Assembly (NCBI GenBank): GCA_946414115.1
Contig: CAMKNF010000003.1
Span: 1 to 33,936 of the forward strand
Length of the DNA: 33,936 nt
Source of the DNA: an uncultured Ruminococcus sp.
GTDB taxonomy: Bacteria; Bacillota; Clostridia; Oscillospirales; Acutalibacteraceae
Direction: 5' to 3'
Below, in pieces: positions 23,601-31,609 of this stretch. A model generated the notes under the pieces. It saw nothing but the letters and a program-made list of their open reading frames with translations. It did no database searches and was not told the origin of the DNA. Within the stretch, counting starts at the first letter, position 1; every line of letters starts with the position of its first letter. Both the position numbers and the translations under genes were made by a program.

Positions 23601-23778
23601 CGTAAATATCATCTTCATCATCGTCAAGATTGATTGCAATCTGACTGTTTTGCCTTTTCAGCGTTCCGAGGTCACGTATATAGCTTGTTTTATCGTGAAA
23701 GCCCTGACCGCTGAAAACGTTTACAACAGCGTCAACAGCCTCGGTCTGGTATTGTTGTATCTTAAAGTTAAATTTCAT
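20674..23778 (-). CDS. Type III restriction enzyme Res subunit-like helicase/nuclease
   Basis: 1034 residues. A superfamily 2 helicase with Walker A ETGTGKT (Lys about 114), DEPQ (Asp about 240), and [20 protein letters not shown] followed by QEVGRGLRL as motifs V and VI. The C-terminus has SPDWAIAF...FFVAETKG, a PD-ExK nuclease signature. This is the ATP-driven cutting subunit of type III restriction systems, which needs a Mod subunit to recognise DNA. No methyltransferase of the Mod type is in the window, so it appears orphaned. ATG 23778 has GAGAGG upstream; the track start at 23823 is not supported. Reading frame is complete. Confidence 0.9.
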   Translation of the reverse strand: [1034 protein letters not shown]

Positions 23779-23810
23779 ATATTTTCCTCTCGTGTCATAA
23801 CGGTAACAGC

Positions 23811-23936
23811 AAGTTACCGGCAAGTTAAATTCATACTAAATATAGCAATTATTATGCACATAAGCACAATATATAGAGTGTTTAAAACGATAAAATAATT
23901 TTAATAGTTTATCCGGGTAAGTTACCAGCAAGTTAA
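23811..23936. repeat. 18-base direct repeats flanking the res upstream region
   Basis: AAGTTACCGGCAAGTTAA (23811-23828) and AAGTTACCAGCAAGTTAA (23919-23936), 17 of 18 identical, 108 bases apart. The first overlaps the leader of the Res gene; the second directly follows the stop of the AlbA/ATPase gene. They could be regulator sites or scars of a deletion. Confidence 0.65.
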
Positions 23937-23937
23937 C

Positions 23938-25143
23938 TTATGCCCATGCTGGCAAATACTTCATATATCTCGGAGCTGTGTCAGGCTCAAGAGGTTTTAC
24001 TAAACCTAATTGAACAGCGTCTTTTATTAAACGGGAAATACTGCCTGAAGAGCTGTCTTTCAAACCAAATCTTTTGCGCAAAGAACTATTCGTTAAATAT
24101 TCGCCTTGCACATGTTTAATGCACGCATGCAGATAGCACGCCCACATTTTATCTTCCGGAGAAATATTAGAAAAAGCTTTTTCTGAAAATAAACTCACCT
24201 TTGTGCTGTCGGAATAAAGGTCTATTTTGGGTGCAGGCAAGCAGTGAATCTCACAGGTAATTGTAATTTTGTCCCATCCGGTTCCCAGTTCCTCACACAT
24301 TCCCAGCCTGCGCATAAGAGCAGCAAGTTTTTCGTTTCTTGATTTAGGAGGATTGTCAATAATTCTTTTTATATCAACTAACGGAAGCCCGGGATTTGTG
24401 ATTTCAATACGGTTTTCAAATATTTCTACTACGGGGCCCGTTCCGGTAATTGCAAAGTCCTGATGAATCAGGGCGTTTGCAACTGCCTCTCTGATTGCCA
24501 GCATAGGATATGCGCTTTTCTTTTCTCGCTTGGCACTGATTATAACTTCGCTTGCCGGTATTAATGCTTCGACATATTTCATTAAACCCTCAAAGCCGAC
24601 AACATATCCTTTTTCTACAATATCTTCTTTCAACATATTAAGTCGGCTGTTATCACTGTATTGCACTATTCTGATTGCCTTGCGACTTAATTTTGAAAAC
24701 GCACTTAAATTTTTAGCAAATAATATTGCTCCCAGATTGGTAATTGTATAAAGTCCGTTGTCTTGCTTTCGCAAAACGTCTTCTTCCAAAAGATAATGGG
24801 CAATACTCTTTGCATCCTGCGGCAATGGTATGTCGGCATTATCGAAATATACATTGTAATCCAGTAAGCTTAATGCTTCCGAAAGGCTTAAATCTATCTT
24901 TGCACTGCGTTCTTCAAATTTTGAGTTGCGCAGCTTATCCCATAGTTTTGCTTGAATTTCAGGGTATTCATTCAACTTTTTTGTATAGCTCCCAACTCTT
25001 ATATAGTCAACTTTTTCAAACATAACCGGTTGATTGGTTGCACTATATATTATGAGCACCCCAACTCTTTTATTATTCACTTCAACAGACGAAAACTCAA
25101 AATCAGCATTATTTGAAAGCAGACTTCTCAACCACATTATCAT
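23938..25143 (-). pseudogene. AlbA_2/HATPase_c_4 protein lacking its N-terminus
   Basis: 401 residues. The start already lies in the second half of an AlbA_2 (Schlafen-like) domain: VEVNNKRVGVLIIYSATNQP and YIRVGSYTKKL. The GHKL-type ATPase part is complete (REAVANALIHQDF, EIFENRIEITNPG, MCEELGTGWDKI), followed by a winged helix. The missing domain half is not found upstream: the frame has a TAG 18 bases before the ATG and there is no ribosome site. Proteins of this kind often accompany type III systems, so a deletion may have removed the Mod gene together with this N-terminus. Expression is doubtful. Confidence 0.72.
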
Positions 25144-25284
25144 ATTTAGTGATTCTTTCGACTATACAAATATTGACAAGACCAGATGGATTCTCTTTTG
25201 ATAAGGAATCTCTATATGTTTCTTTATCAATTCAATTATAATTCTAAAATATTCAATTTTATAGTTTGATTATGGTGTATTTAG

Positions 25285-25313
25285 TTGTATTTTAAATTTA
25301 ATTGTGATATAAT
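25285..25313 (+). promoter_or_regulatory. Promoter of the HEPN-motif gene
   Basis: TTGTAT (25285-25290), a 17-base spacer and TATAAT (25308-25313) with TG upstream. Confidence 0.68.
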
Positions 25314-25401
25314 ACAAACATATACAATTAACACATAATTATATGTTGTATATTGATAAATAATATGAAAATCGATTTAAAATAACGAGAGGTGACACTG
25401 A

Positions 25402-26263
25402 TTGAAAGAGATAGATAACTTAAGGTATCTGCTGAATTCTGTTAAGTTAGAAATTTCAGGGTTAAAGAATCAAATTGACGAAATCAGTTCATTATGTGCT
25501 GACGGATACTTTATTACTGAGCAAAAATGTACAGAAGCTGTAAATACCCTTAATAAGCTTATTGAATTAGAAAGCAAGGTAAATGATAGCTTTGAGAAAT
25601 ACGTTCTTGATTTACCTGAAAAAATATCAGCAGCTGATAGATTAATTGATGATTTGGAAATAAGGTTGCTTAATGAAGACAAAATAGAAAAGCTAAAACT
25701 AATTAAAACTTTAAATCCAGTTTATGAAAGTAATCAGTATGTAGATCAATATATAGATACGCCATATACAGATAAAACTCGAATTAAGCGTTATGTCGAT
25801 ACAATTAATCTTATATTTGATAAGAATGCTTTGTGCTAATAATGCAGAGTATTGTGAATTTTTAATGAGTGATATTTATAGAATTATTAATGATACTGCA
25901 AATGTTTATAGCGAATGTATGGATAGAAATATTCAGGAGTCTGAGCTTAATGCTGTTATTTGGAATGCACAGATAAAACACCTGTTTCCTATTATTGAGT
26001 CTTATAGAAGAGATATTGTTGAAAAGTATGGGGAATTTTTAAAGGTGTACTTGCCTTATAAAACTAATTATGGGGTAATAATTAATGAGTTGTCGGAGCT
26101 TGACTTGTGCAATATTCTTGATATTATGAAGAAGTATTCAATAAATATTACAAAAGATGAACTCAATAAACTTCATCTTTACAAAGATGCACGCAATGAT
26201 TTGGCTCACTTGAAACCTACAAATAACAAAAATTTGTTTGATATTTTAGACAACTTCATATAG
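25402..26263 (+). pseudogene. Coiled-coil plus HEPN-motif protein split by a frameshift
   Basis: Two overlapping ORFs (25402-25839 and 25793-26263) read as one protein of about 285 residues if one base is corrected near 25830: FDKNA followed by ANNAEYCEFLM. The first part is helical and rich in Lys/Glu/Leu, probably coiled coil. The end carries DARNDLAHL, which fits the RNxxxH motif of HEPN ribonucleases common in toxins and abortive-infection proteins. TTG 25402 has GAGAGGTGA upstream; no ATG fits. The second ORF has no ribosome site of its own. Known family not recognised. Active protein would require frameshifting or a sequencing correction. Confidence 0.62.
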
Positions 26264-26359
26264 AGTATTATTAATTTATGGAATACGGTTGAATTTACAA
26301 GATGTTTAAAATATCTACTACGTTAAGATAGAACAACTTAATACATATACCTATTAAGA

Positions 26360-26507
26360 GTACGCGAGAGATCAAGCTTGTTGACTGCACAGCGACCTGC
26401 CAGGAGGTAAGATGCTTAAAGCTTGACCGATAGGTTGTCTCACGGTATCCGTGTAACCGTCAATTCACACCTAAAAAAGTCCTGCGAGTTTGTTCTCGCA
26501 GGACTTT
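26360..26507. ncRNA. Putative structured RNA ending in a hairpin terminator
   Basis: TCAAGCTT (26372-26379) pairs with AAGCTTGA (26419-26426) and encloses ACCT/AGGT. Next comes GGTT-N-CACGG-TAT-CCGTG-N-AACC (26433-26458). It ends in GTCCTGCGAG/CTCGCAGGAC (26479-26504), flanked by AAAAAA and TTT so that it can terminate on both strands. There is no open frame. It follows the HEPN-motif gene and has higher GC than its surroundings. I could not match it to a riboswitch or 6S/SRP pattern. The rest of 26264-26360 is featureless. Confidence 0.45.
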
Positions 26508-26587
26508 CACATATATATCAAGTTTTAGCTTTGCTTTGTCAAGAAAAGTGGTTTGACGGTTACAAAATAGCACTAATTTCTTCCAAA

Positions 26588-26615
26588 TAAAAACCGCCCT
26601 GATATTTCAGAGCGG
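26588..26615 (-). terminator. Terminator after the AraC-type gene
   Basis: On the minus strand CCGCTCTG pairs with CAGGGCGG (one G-U) and is followed by TTTTTATTT. Confidence 0.75.
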
Positions 26616-26626
26616 GAATACTTTAA

Positions 26627-27457
26627 CTATTTAGTTGGTATCCAAAGTTCATAATGCCGTTTATTCTTTTCGTTTTCGGGATAAAGGTAGTAAACTTCCA
26701 ATTCGTAATTTTGAGCCTGTTCATATCCAGAATCGGGAAACCAACAATCAAATATTCTCTCTCGGAGTTTTGGGAGAACATCGCCGGCAAAACCGCCAAA
26801 GTCGGTTGAGAATACTGCATATTTGCCTGCTGGAATTTTAATGCTTTCAAGGTTAGGATTATCAATCTGATTTGCTTTCTTGGCTATTGAATAAACTCCG
26901 TTATCCCATATACCGTACCAGACACCTTCAACGGTAGTGCAGACTTGATTTTGAATATCATCGTGCTGATTAGACCACATAATATGCTCCTGCTCAAAGC
27001 GGTCAGCGGCTAAGCCTGAAAACTGTCGTGAGATGCCCTTGAGTTTGATTTCATCTGTGTTTACGATTCTGAAATTCAGTTCATCCGCACCTTTAATTGC
27101 AACGTAGAATGAAACCGGCGGATAAACCTTCAGCGACGTATCCGCACTCACTTCTGTCGGCAATACTCCGTGTTGTTTTGTGAATGCCCTCGTAAATGAA
27201 TCAGCACTGTTGTATCCATATTTGACAGCAAGTTCTATGATTTTTACTTTGTTATTCAACAATTCATATGCCGCAAGCTAGAGCCTGCGTTTTCGGACAT
27301 ACTCGCTTACCGACATATTTGTTATATAGCTGAAAAAGCGTTTGAATTTGTCATAAGGGCAAAGAGCGATTTCTGCAATTTTGTCAGTATCTATGTCACC
27401 ACATAGGTTGTCCTCAATAAAAATAACTGCATTGTTAAGCTGTTTCAGAATATCCAT
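26627..27457 (-). pseudogene. AraC-type regulator with GyrI-like domain, interrupted by TAG
   Basis: From ATG 27457 (AGGAGG upstream) it reads MDILKQLNNAVIFIEDNLCG, then the AraC double helix-turn-helix with YVRKRRL, then TAG at codon 60 (27280-27278). It continues in frame as LAAYELLNNKVKIIELAVKYGYNSADSFTRAF. After the DNA-binding domain a GyrI-like ligand domain (about 110-276) ends WIPTK, where TAG is again the true stop. Apart from the nonsense codon it is full length (276 codons). The track's 211-residue ORF begins at TTG just after the stop and lacks the first recognition helices. Such proteins typically activate a neighbouring transporter or resistance gene; none is adjacent. Confidence 0.85.
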
Positions 27458-27465
27458 AATGTTTA

Positions 27466-27488
27466 CCTCCTGATAGTATAATATCAGG
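27466..27488 (-). promoter_or_regulatory. Ribosome site overlapped by an inverted repeat upstream of the AraC-type gene
   Basis: CCTGATA (27469-27475) and TATCAGG (27482-27488) form a 7-base inverted repeat that overlaps the AGGAGG ribosome site on the minus strand and a TATACT-like -10. It may be an autoregulatory operator or an RNA hairpin hiding the ribosome site. Confidence 0.5.
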
Positions 27489-27545
27489 ATTTTCTATTAA
27501 TTGTCCGACTTTTTGAGGACAAAATAACACACACTATCAGTAGAG

Positions 27546-28316
27546 TTATATCTTCTTCGCTATAAAAAACAATCTCGGAAAACGGAACAGAATCTCACCA
27601 TTCTTCTGCACTTGATATCGTTGTTGCAATTCTATATATACATCATCTATAAACTCATTAGCCTCTGATTCTGAAAGCTGTTCGAGGTACGGTCTTAAAC
27701 CTGTACCTTTGTACCATTCTATAATACTCTCGTAGCTTGGCATACGGTGACAATAGGTTGTTTCCCATATTTCAAAATCGCTTGAAATATGGGAAAGCAC
27801 GTCAAAGTACTCTTCGGTTGTTAGATTATTATATTGCCTTGATACAATCTTTCCTTTCCATTTTTGATTGTCAGCAAGCTGATTTATGATTATATGAACA
27901 GGATGCTCACGCTGGATTGGTATCTGAATTGCGAGAATACCGTTTGGCTTTAATAGTGTCATCAGTTTTGGCAAAAGCTCTCGGTGATTTGGCAGCCATT
28001 GAATGCAGGCGTTTGAAAACACTATATCAAACTTTTCGCTTATATCATTCAAATCACCGTTTGCATCAAGATTTATGAAATCTATTTCAGAATATAATTT
28101 TTTCGCTTTTTCAAGCATTTCGATAGAATTATCAGCACCAATTACCCTTGCGTTTGGAAACCTATCCTTTAATACTTTTGTGCTGTTACCGGGACCGCAA
28201 CCTAAATCAAGTATGCTATCCGGATTAAGCGTTTCAAGTCTGTTTGCTAAATCAATAGCAGGCTGTGTTCTGTCTTTTATAAATTTCTCATATTGAACGG
28301 GATTCCAATTAGGCAT
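27546..28316 (-). CDS. Trans-aconitate 2-methyltransferase-like SAM methyltransferase
   Basis: 256 residues. The N-terminal MPNWNPVQYEKFIKDRTQPA and the SAM-binding ILDLGCGPGNST, plus IVFSNACIQWLPNH, resemble Tam enzymes, which methylate trans-aconitate or related acids. ATG 28316 is nine bases after AAAGGATG; the track adds three residues. The C-terminal MPSYESIIEWYKGTGLRPYL block is also Tam-like. Upstream of it lies a small ORF remnant rather than an operon partner. Substrate is uncertain, since clostridial homologues are often renamed. Confidence 0.82.
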   Translation of the reverse strand: MPNWNPVQYEKFIKDRTQPAIDLANRLETLNPDSILDLGCGPGNSTKVLKDRFPNARVIGADNSIEMLEKAKKLYSEIDFINLDANGDLNDISEKFDIVFSNACIQWLPNHRELLPKLMTLLKPNGILAIQIPIQREHPVHIIINQLADNQKWKGKIVSRQYNNLTTEEYFDVLSHISSDFEIWETTYCHRMPSYESIIEWYKGTGLRPYLEQLSESEANEFIDDVYIELQQRYQVQKNGEILFRFPRLFFIAKKI

Positions 28317-28331
28317 ACTTATCATCCTTTG

Positions 28332-28463
28332 TTATATCAATAAATTATTTCTTCCAACTACCAAGAAATGCGGACTTAATCCTATCAGTGTTTCTTCGTG
28401 TTCGGTTGTGTGGATAATATCAAGCAGTATATTTCTACTATCTGTATCATGCCACTTTTTCAT
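28332..28463 (-). pseudogene. Short ORF, probable gene fragment
   Basis: 43 codons reading MKKWHDTDSRNILLDIIHTT and ending in GLSPHFLVVGRNNLLI, with no ribosome site. The hydrophobic, ordered C-terminal end suggests the 3' remnant of a lost gene. Nothing else is seen between 28317 and 28514. Confidence 0.4.
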
Positions 28464-28514
28464 TAAGCTTAGGTGTTATAAAAATCATATACTTCTTATA
28501 TATTTTCCATTAGC

Positions 28515-28961
28515 TTAATCCTTTAACATTTTCTTCAGGTAATATCTGCAATGCCCTTTCGGACAATCCTCCAGTGTACCAAATACTTCATAACCTTGAT
28601 TTTCATAAAACTCCTTTGCCTGAAAATCAAAGGTATCAAGGTGTATCAGATAACAGTCCTTTTCTTTAGCAATCATTTCTATTTTAGCAAGCAACTTTGA
28701 GCCCAAGCCATTACCACGATAGTTTTCATCAACCCAAAGCGTGTCTATATATGCAACATTCCAACAATACATTCGTGCAACACAACCTGCGATAATCTTT
28801 CCGTTATCGTCGGTTATCTTTTTGTCAAGAGTATCAAACAGTGTTTCCTGTTTGGCAGGAACTTGGGAAAGGTTATACTCGACAAGTTTGTCAATTATAT
28901 AATCAGTGTCGCCGTCTTTGCAGTTTTCTATTTCATAAGTAATATTATCCTCGCTTTTCAA
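28515..28961 (-). CDS. GNAT family N-acetyltransferase
   Basis: Up to 148 residues with the GNAT fold. The acetyl-CoA loop is seen as VDENYRGNGLGSKLLAKIE, and a C-terminal FYENQGYEVFGTLEDCP strand-helix follows. The ORF begins with TTG 28961 inside the end of the preceding methyltransferase gene (17-base overlap). GAGG lies just after that TTG, so an unusual start a few codons later (ATT at ITYEIE) is possible. Coupled translation with the upstream gene is likely. Substrate is unknown; small drugs or amines are typical. Confidence 0.85.
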   Translation of the reverse strand: MKSEDNITYEIENCKDGDTDYIIDKLVEYNLSQVPAKQETLFDTLDKKITDDNGKIIAGCVARMYCWNVAYIDTLWVDENYRGNGLGSKLLAKIEMIAKEKDCYLIHLDTFDFQAKEFYENQGYEVFGTLEDCPKGHCRYYLKKMLKD

Positions 28962-29640
28962 ATATCAAATGATGGAAGAACGCAATTCTCTGAAAATCAG
29001 AATTTTGTGAAACCCTCATTTCAATATCAATCATCTTTCTCTGCCATTCTTCATCTTTTTGAATCTCCTGATTCTGCTGTAAATCCCAAAAGGTTCTTAA
29101 ACCAAAAGATTCTTGTAACACAAAGCCGGTACACCAGTGTGTTATATCGCCATCATCATAGTATTTGATTGTTCCGAACTGTTGGGAATTGCTATTGTGA
29201 CCGTCAAGGAGATTGTCTGCTTCATCAAAGTTGTTGAGTAAGACTACCTTCTGCATAACTCTGCCATTGCGGTTGTGCTTGACGATAGACAGTTTGCCAT
29301 TTGGTTTTAGAAACCGATAAAACTCACGGACGATTATTTCTCTATCATCAGCGTATTCAAGCACATTATGGCAGAAGATATAATCAAACGAATCGTTCGG
29401 CAGCTTTTTCAGTTCATCTGTACTGCCGATAATTTGTCGATAGCCGTTTGTATTCACTTGCTGAGCAAGCATATCCGCTGAAGGCTCGATAGCAGTTACT
29501 TGATTATCGGCAGCAAAATAATCGGCAGTAACGCCTGTTCCGCTTCCAAAATCAAGAATTGCCTTACCTTTCAATTCGCCGATTTGTTTCCAAATGATTT
29601 CTTTTGCGAGTTTCTCCCAAGTGGGAAGTTGATTTAACAT
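28945..29640 (-). CDS. SAM-dependent methyltransferase
   Basis: 231 residues. Class I Rossmann methyltransferase with AILDFGSGTGVTADYF for SAM binding, AIEPSADM for ribose binding and FDYIFCHNVLEYADD as the post-motif. ATG 29640 has GGAG eight bases before it and follows the HD gene's stop by one base; the track's TTG start is not needed. It overlaps the GNAT gene downstream. The C-terminal half has no recognisable specificity domain. Substrate unknown. Confidence 0.86.
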   Translation of the reverse strand: MLNQLPTWEKLAKEIIWKQIGELKGKAILDFGSGTGVTADYFAADNQVTAIEPSADMLAQQVNTNGYRQIIGSTDELKKLPNDSFDYIFCHNVLEYADDREIIVREFYRFLKPNGKLSIVKHNRNGRVMQKVVLLNNFDEADNLLDGHNSNSQQFGTIKYYDDGDITHWCTGFVLQESFGLRTFWDLQQNQEIQKDEEWQRKMIDIEMRVSQNSDFQRIAFFHHLIFEKRG

Positions 29641-29641
29641 A

Positions 29642-30223
29642 TTAAACTCCAATCAGCTTATAAATATCTGTTCCGGTTTGTTTATCAAAGTAGTCTTTCA
29701 AATAAAGAAATGCCTTCCATTTCTGAATAGTAAGATCATTGAAACCTCTCCGCATAACTACGTCTACAAGACGTTTTTCGATATATGTTGCGCCGTCTGG
29801 CAGAGCGAGAGCGTCACAGAGTTGGATCAGACGGTCGTAGTCATCATATTCGGTATTATCAAGAAATCTCTTGATGAACTCGGTTTCCTCTGCGGTACAA
29901 TCATTCTGTCCGTTATAGGAGCGAATATCCTTATATGGGGATGAGTGCGTCAGACAAATTCGGGCGCAATCATCATAGCCGAGAGAGGTCATAAAATTGT
30001 TGCCGTCAATAATATGTCGCATATCCGTTACACCCTCACGTCTGCCGATGTCGTGCAGTAATCCGAGGATATAGGAGGTATCGTCGTTGAGGTTATCGCA
30101 TTGTTCGACAATCGCCTTTGCACAAAAGGCGGTAGTTTTGCTATGTCCGATCCAAGCTCTGAGGTTGCGCTGTTCAGCTTCGTTTAATAGTTTTTCTGCT
30201 TCAATAATTGTTGGTAATTTCAT
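29642..30223 (-). CDS. HD domain phosphohydrolase
   Basis: 193 residues. Metal residues of the HD superfamily are seen: WIGHSKTTAFCA (first His), LGLLHDIGRREG (His-Asp) and QLCDALALPDG (late Asp). Such proteins hydrolyse nucleotides or related phosphates. It starts one base after the HAD gene's stop and ends one base before the methyltransferase ATG. This shows a tightly packed operon. The exact substrate cannot be given. Confidence 0.85.
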   Translation of the reverse strand: MKLPTIIEAEKLLNEAEQRNLRAWIGHSKTTAFCAKAIVEQCDNLNDDTSYILGLLHDIGRREGVTDMRHIIDGNNFMTSLGYDDCARICLTHSSPYKDIRSYNGQNDCTAEETEFIKRFLDNTEYDDYDRLIQLCDALALPDGATYIEKRLVDVVMRRGFNDLTIQKWKAFLYLKDYFDKQTGTDIYKLIGV

Positions 30224-30224
30224 A

Positions 30225-30842
30225 TTACACCAAAAGATTTAATAGTTCGTTTAGGTTATTGATAGTGTAGTCAGGATGTTCCTCGATTTCCTTTAGTTCA
30301 GCATAACCACCGAAGCCTTGTTTAATCCACACGGTTGTCATTCCGATTATGTTTGCAGGAATAATATCATTGTCAAGTCTGTCACCGACCATTATCGCTT
30401 CTTCGGGCTTGCAATTCGCACGGTCAAGAGCTATTTGGAAAAGCCGCAAATCTGGCTTAGCAACGCCCTCCTCGGCAGAAGCGATAACAAGGTCAATGTA
30501 TTTCAGCAAGCCGAGCTTATCCAATCGCTCCTGACTGCCAAAATTTTGATTTGCAATGATACCGATTTCATAATGCTTGCTTAACTCGTTCCAACAATTC
30601 TCTGCTTCGGGATAGACAAACTCATCATCACTGTTCCAAGTAACCTTGTTTAAACCGTATTCGGTAAGTACCAAATTGTAAGCGTTTTGGCTATGTTTTG
30701 AAATCTCGACCATTCTCTGATAAAACTCATCATAGCCGACATCAGTATTTGAAATCGTTTTTTCGATCCTGTTTTTATAAGCAACACTTTCATCAACCAG
30801 CGTTGAGCCAATATCAAAGAAAATCTATTTAATAATACTCAT
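30225..30842 (-). pseudogene. HAD family hydrolase with TAG at codon 6
   Basis: The ATG at 30842 shares one base with the preceding stop (TGATG), strong evidence for the start. It reads MSIIK, TAG (30827-30825), then IFFDIGSTLVDE in frame, the nucleophile Asp motif of HAD hydrolases. The track ORF from 30713 lacks this motif and could not be active. The rest is intact (IGIIANQNFG, KPDLRLF, VGDRLDNDI). Known relatives dephosphorylate small metabolites. Activity would need TAG readthrough or a restart before the nucleophile, and no ATG lies between. Confidence 0.84.
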
Positions 30843-31609
30843 CATTTTATCAACGTATTTACAAACTCTCTGTTTATAATCTCATTTAACAGCAAAGGTT
30901 GAATCCGAGGATAAGTCCAATTTGTCGGCAGATCCTCAAAGAATTCAATTCGTTCAATCTCGCTGTGAAGTTCACTCTCAAAGCTCTTTATCTCAGCGTA
31001 ATAGAGTTTGCCAAAGGTTTCTTTACCATCAAAGTTATCGGGAGCCGTTACAGAATAAATGCAGACAGGCTGAATCGCATAATCTATCGCTCCGGTTTCT
31101 TCGTATAATTCACGCTTGGCTGTATCGTCAATGGCTTCTCCTGCTTCTCTGTGACCGCCCGGGCATTCGTATGTATCACGTTCTTTATGTTTGCAGAACA
31201 CCCACTTGCCATTTGTTTTTGCTACGATAACAGCGAATTTTATTAAGCTATCGTCCGCTGTATCATAAAATCTCACTACCGTTTCCATATTACAATCCTT
31301 CTCGTAAAATACAATCGTCATTTTATCATTGATTATCTCTGTTTTACCAGTTTTATGATAGCCAAGCTTTTCATATAAATAGCAGTTGCCTTTTTCCTGC
31401 AAGATAGTGTCGAGCTTCCAATGATGCTTTCCGTGAATACGCTCTGCTTCTTTTATCGCTTGCTGAGCGTATCCTTTATTTCTGTATTCGGGCATTATGA
31501 AAATCGGAGATATTCTTTTTCTTGTAATACCGTCCTTAAAATCAACAACTCGAATCACGCCGACCTGTCTGTATTCTGTTGAGTCGGTAAATACACATTT
31601 AATCTTCAT
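30842..31609 (-). CDS. GNAT-NUDIX fusion protein
   Basis: 255 residues with two domains. Residues 1-105 are a short GNAT acetyltransferase (PIFIMPEYRNKGYAQQAI, YLYEKLGYHKTGK). Residues 110-255 are a NUDIX hydrolase with the full GX5EX7REUXEEXGU box beginning GGHREAGEA and containing RELYEETG. NUDIX enzymes cleave nucleoside diphosphate-linked compounds. It is the first gene of the packed minus-strand operon with the HAD, HD, methyltransferase and GNAT genes. A plausible ATG at 31609 with AGAGGTAA upstream. The fusion suggests both domains act in one pathway, perhaps on an aminoglycoside- or nucleotide-like compound. Confidence 0.84.
   Translation of the reverse strand: MKIKCVFTDSTEYRQVGVIRVVDFKDGITRKRISPIFIMPEYRNKGYAQQAIKEAERIHGKHHWKLDTILQEKGNCYLYEKLGYHKTGKTEIINDKMTIVFYEKDCNMETVVRFYDTADDSLIKFAVIVAKTNGKWVFCKHKERDTYECPGGHREAGEAIDDTAKRELYEETGAIDYAIQPVCIYSVTAPDNFDGKETFGKLYYAEIKSFESELHSEIERIEFFEDLPTNWTYPRIQPLLLNEIINREFVNTLIK

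Noticed and set aside
23236-23898. 220-residue plus-strand ORF opposite the res gene start
   Set aside because: Lies almost wholly antisense to conserved helicase motifs; composition is typical of a shadow.
26360-26507. Known riboswitch (cobalamin, c-di-GMP, SAM) or SRP RNA
   Set aside because: GCCAGGAGG recalls a cobalamin riboswitch block, but the other conserved parts are missing or in the wrong order.
26623-26865. 80-residue minus-strand ORF
   Set aside because: Alternative frame of the AraC/GyrI gene end.
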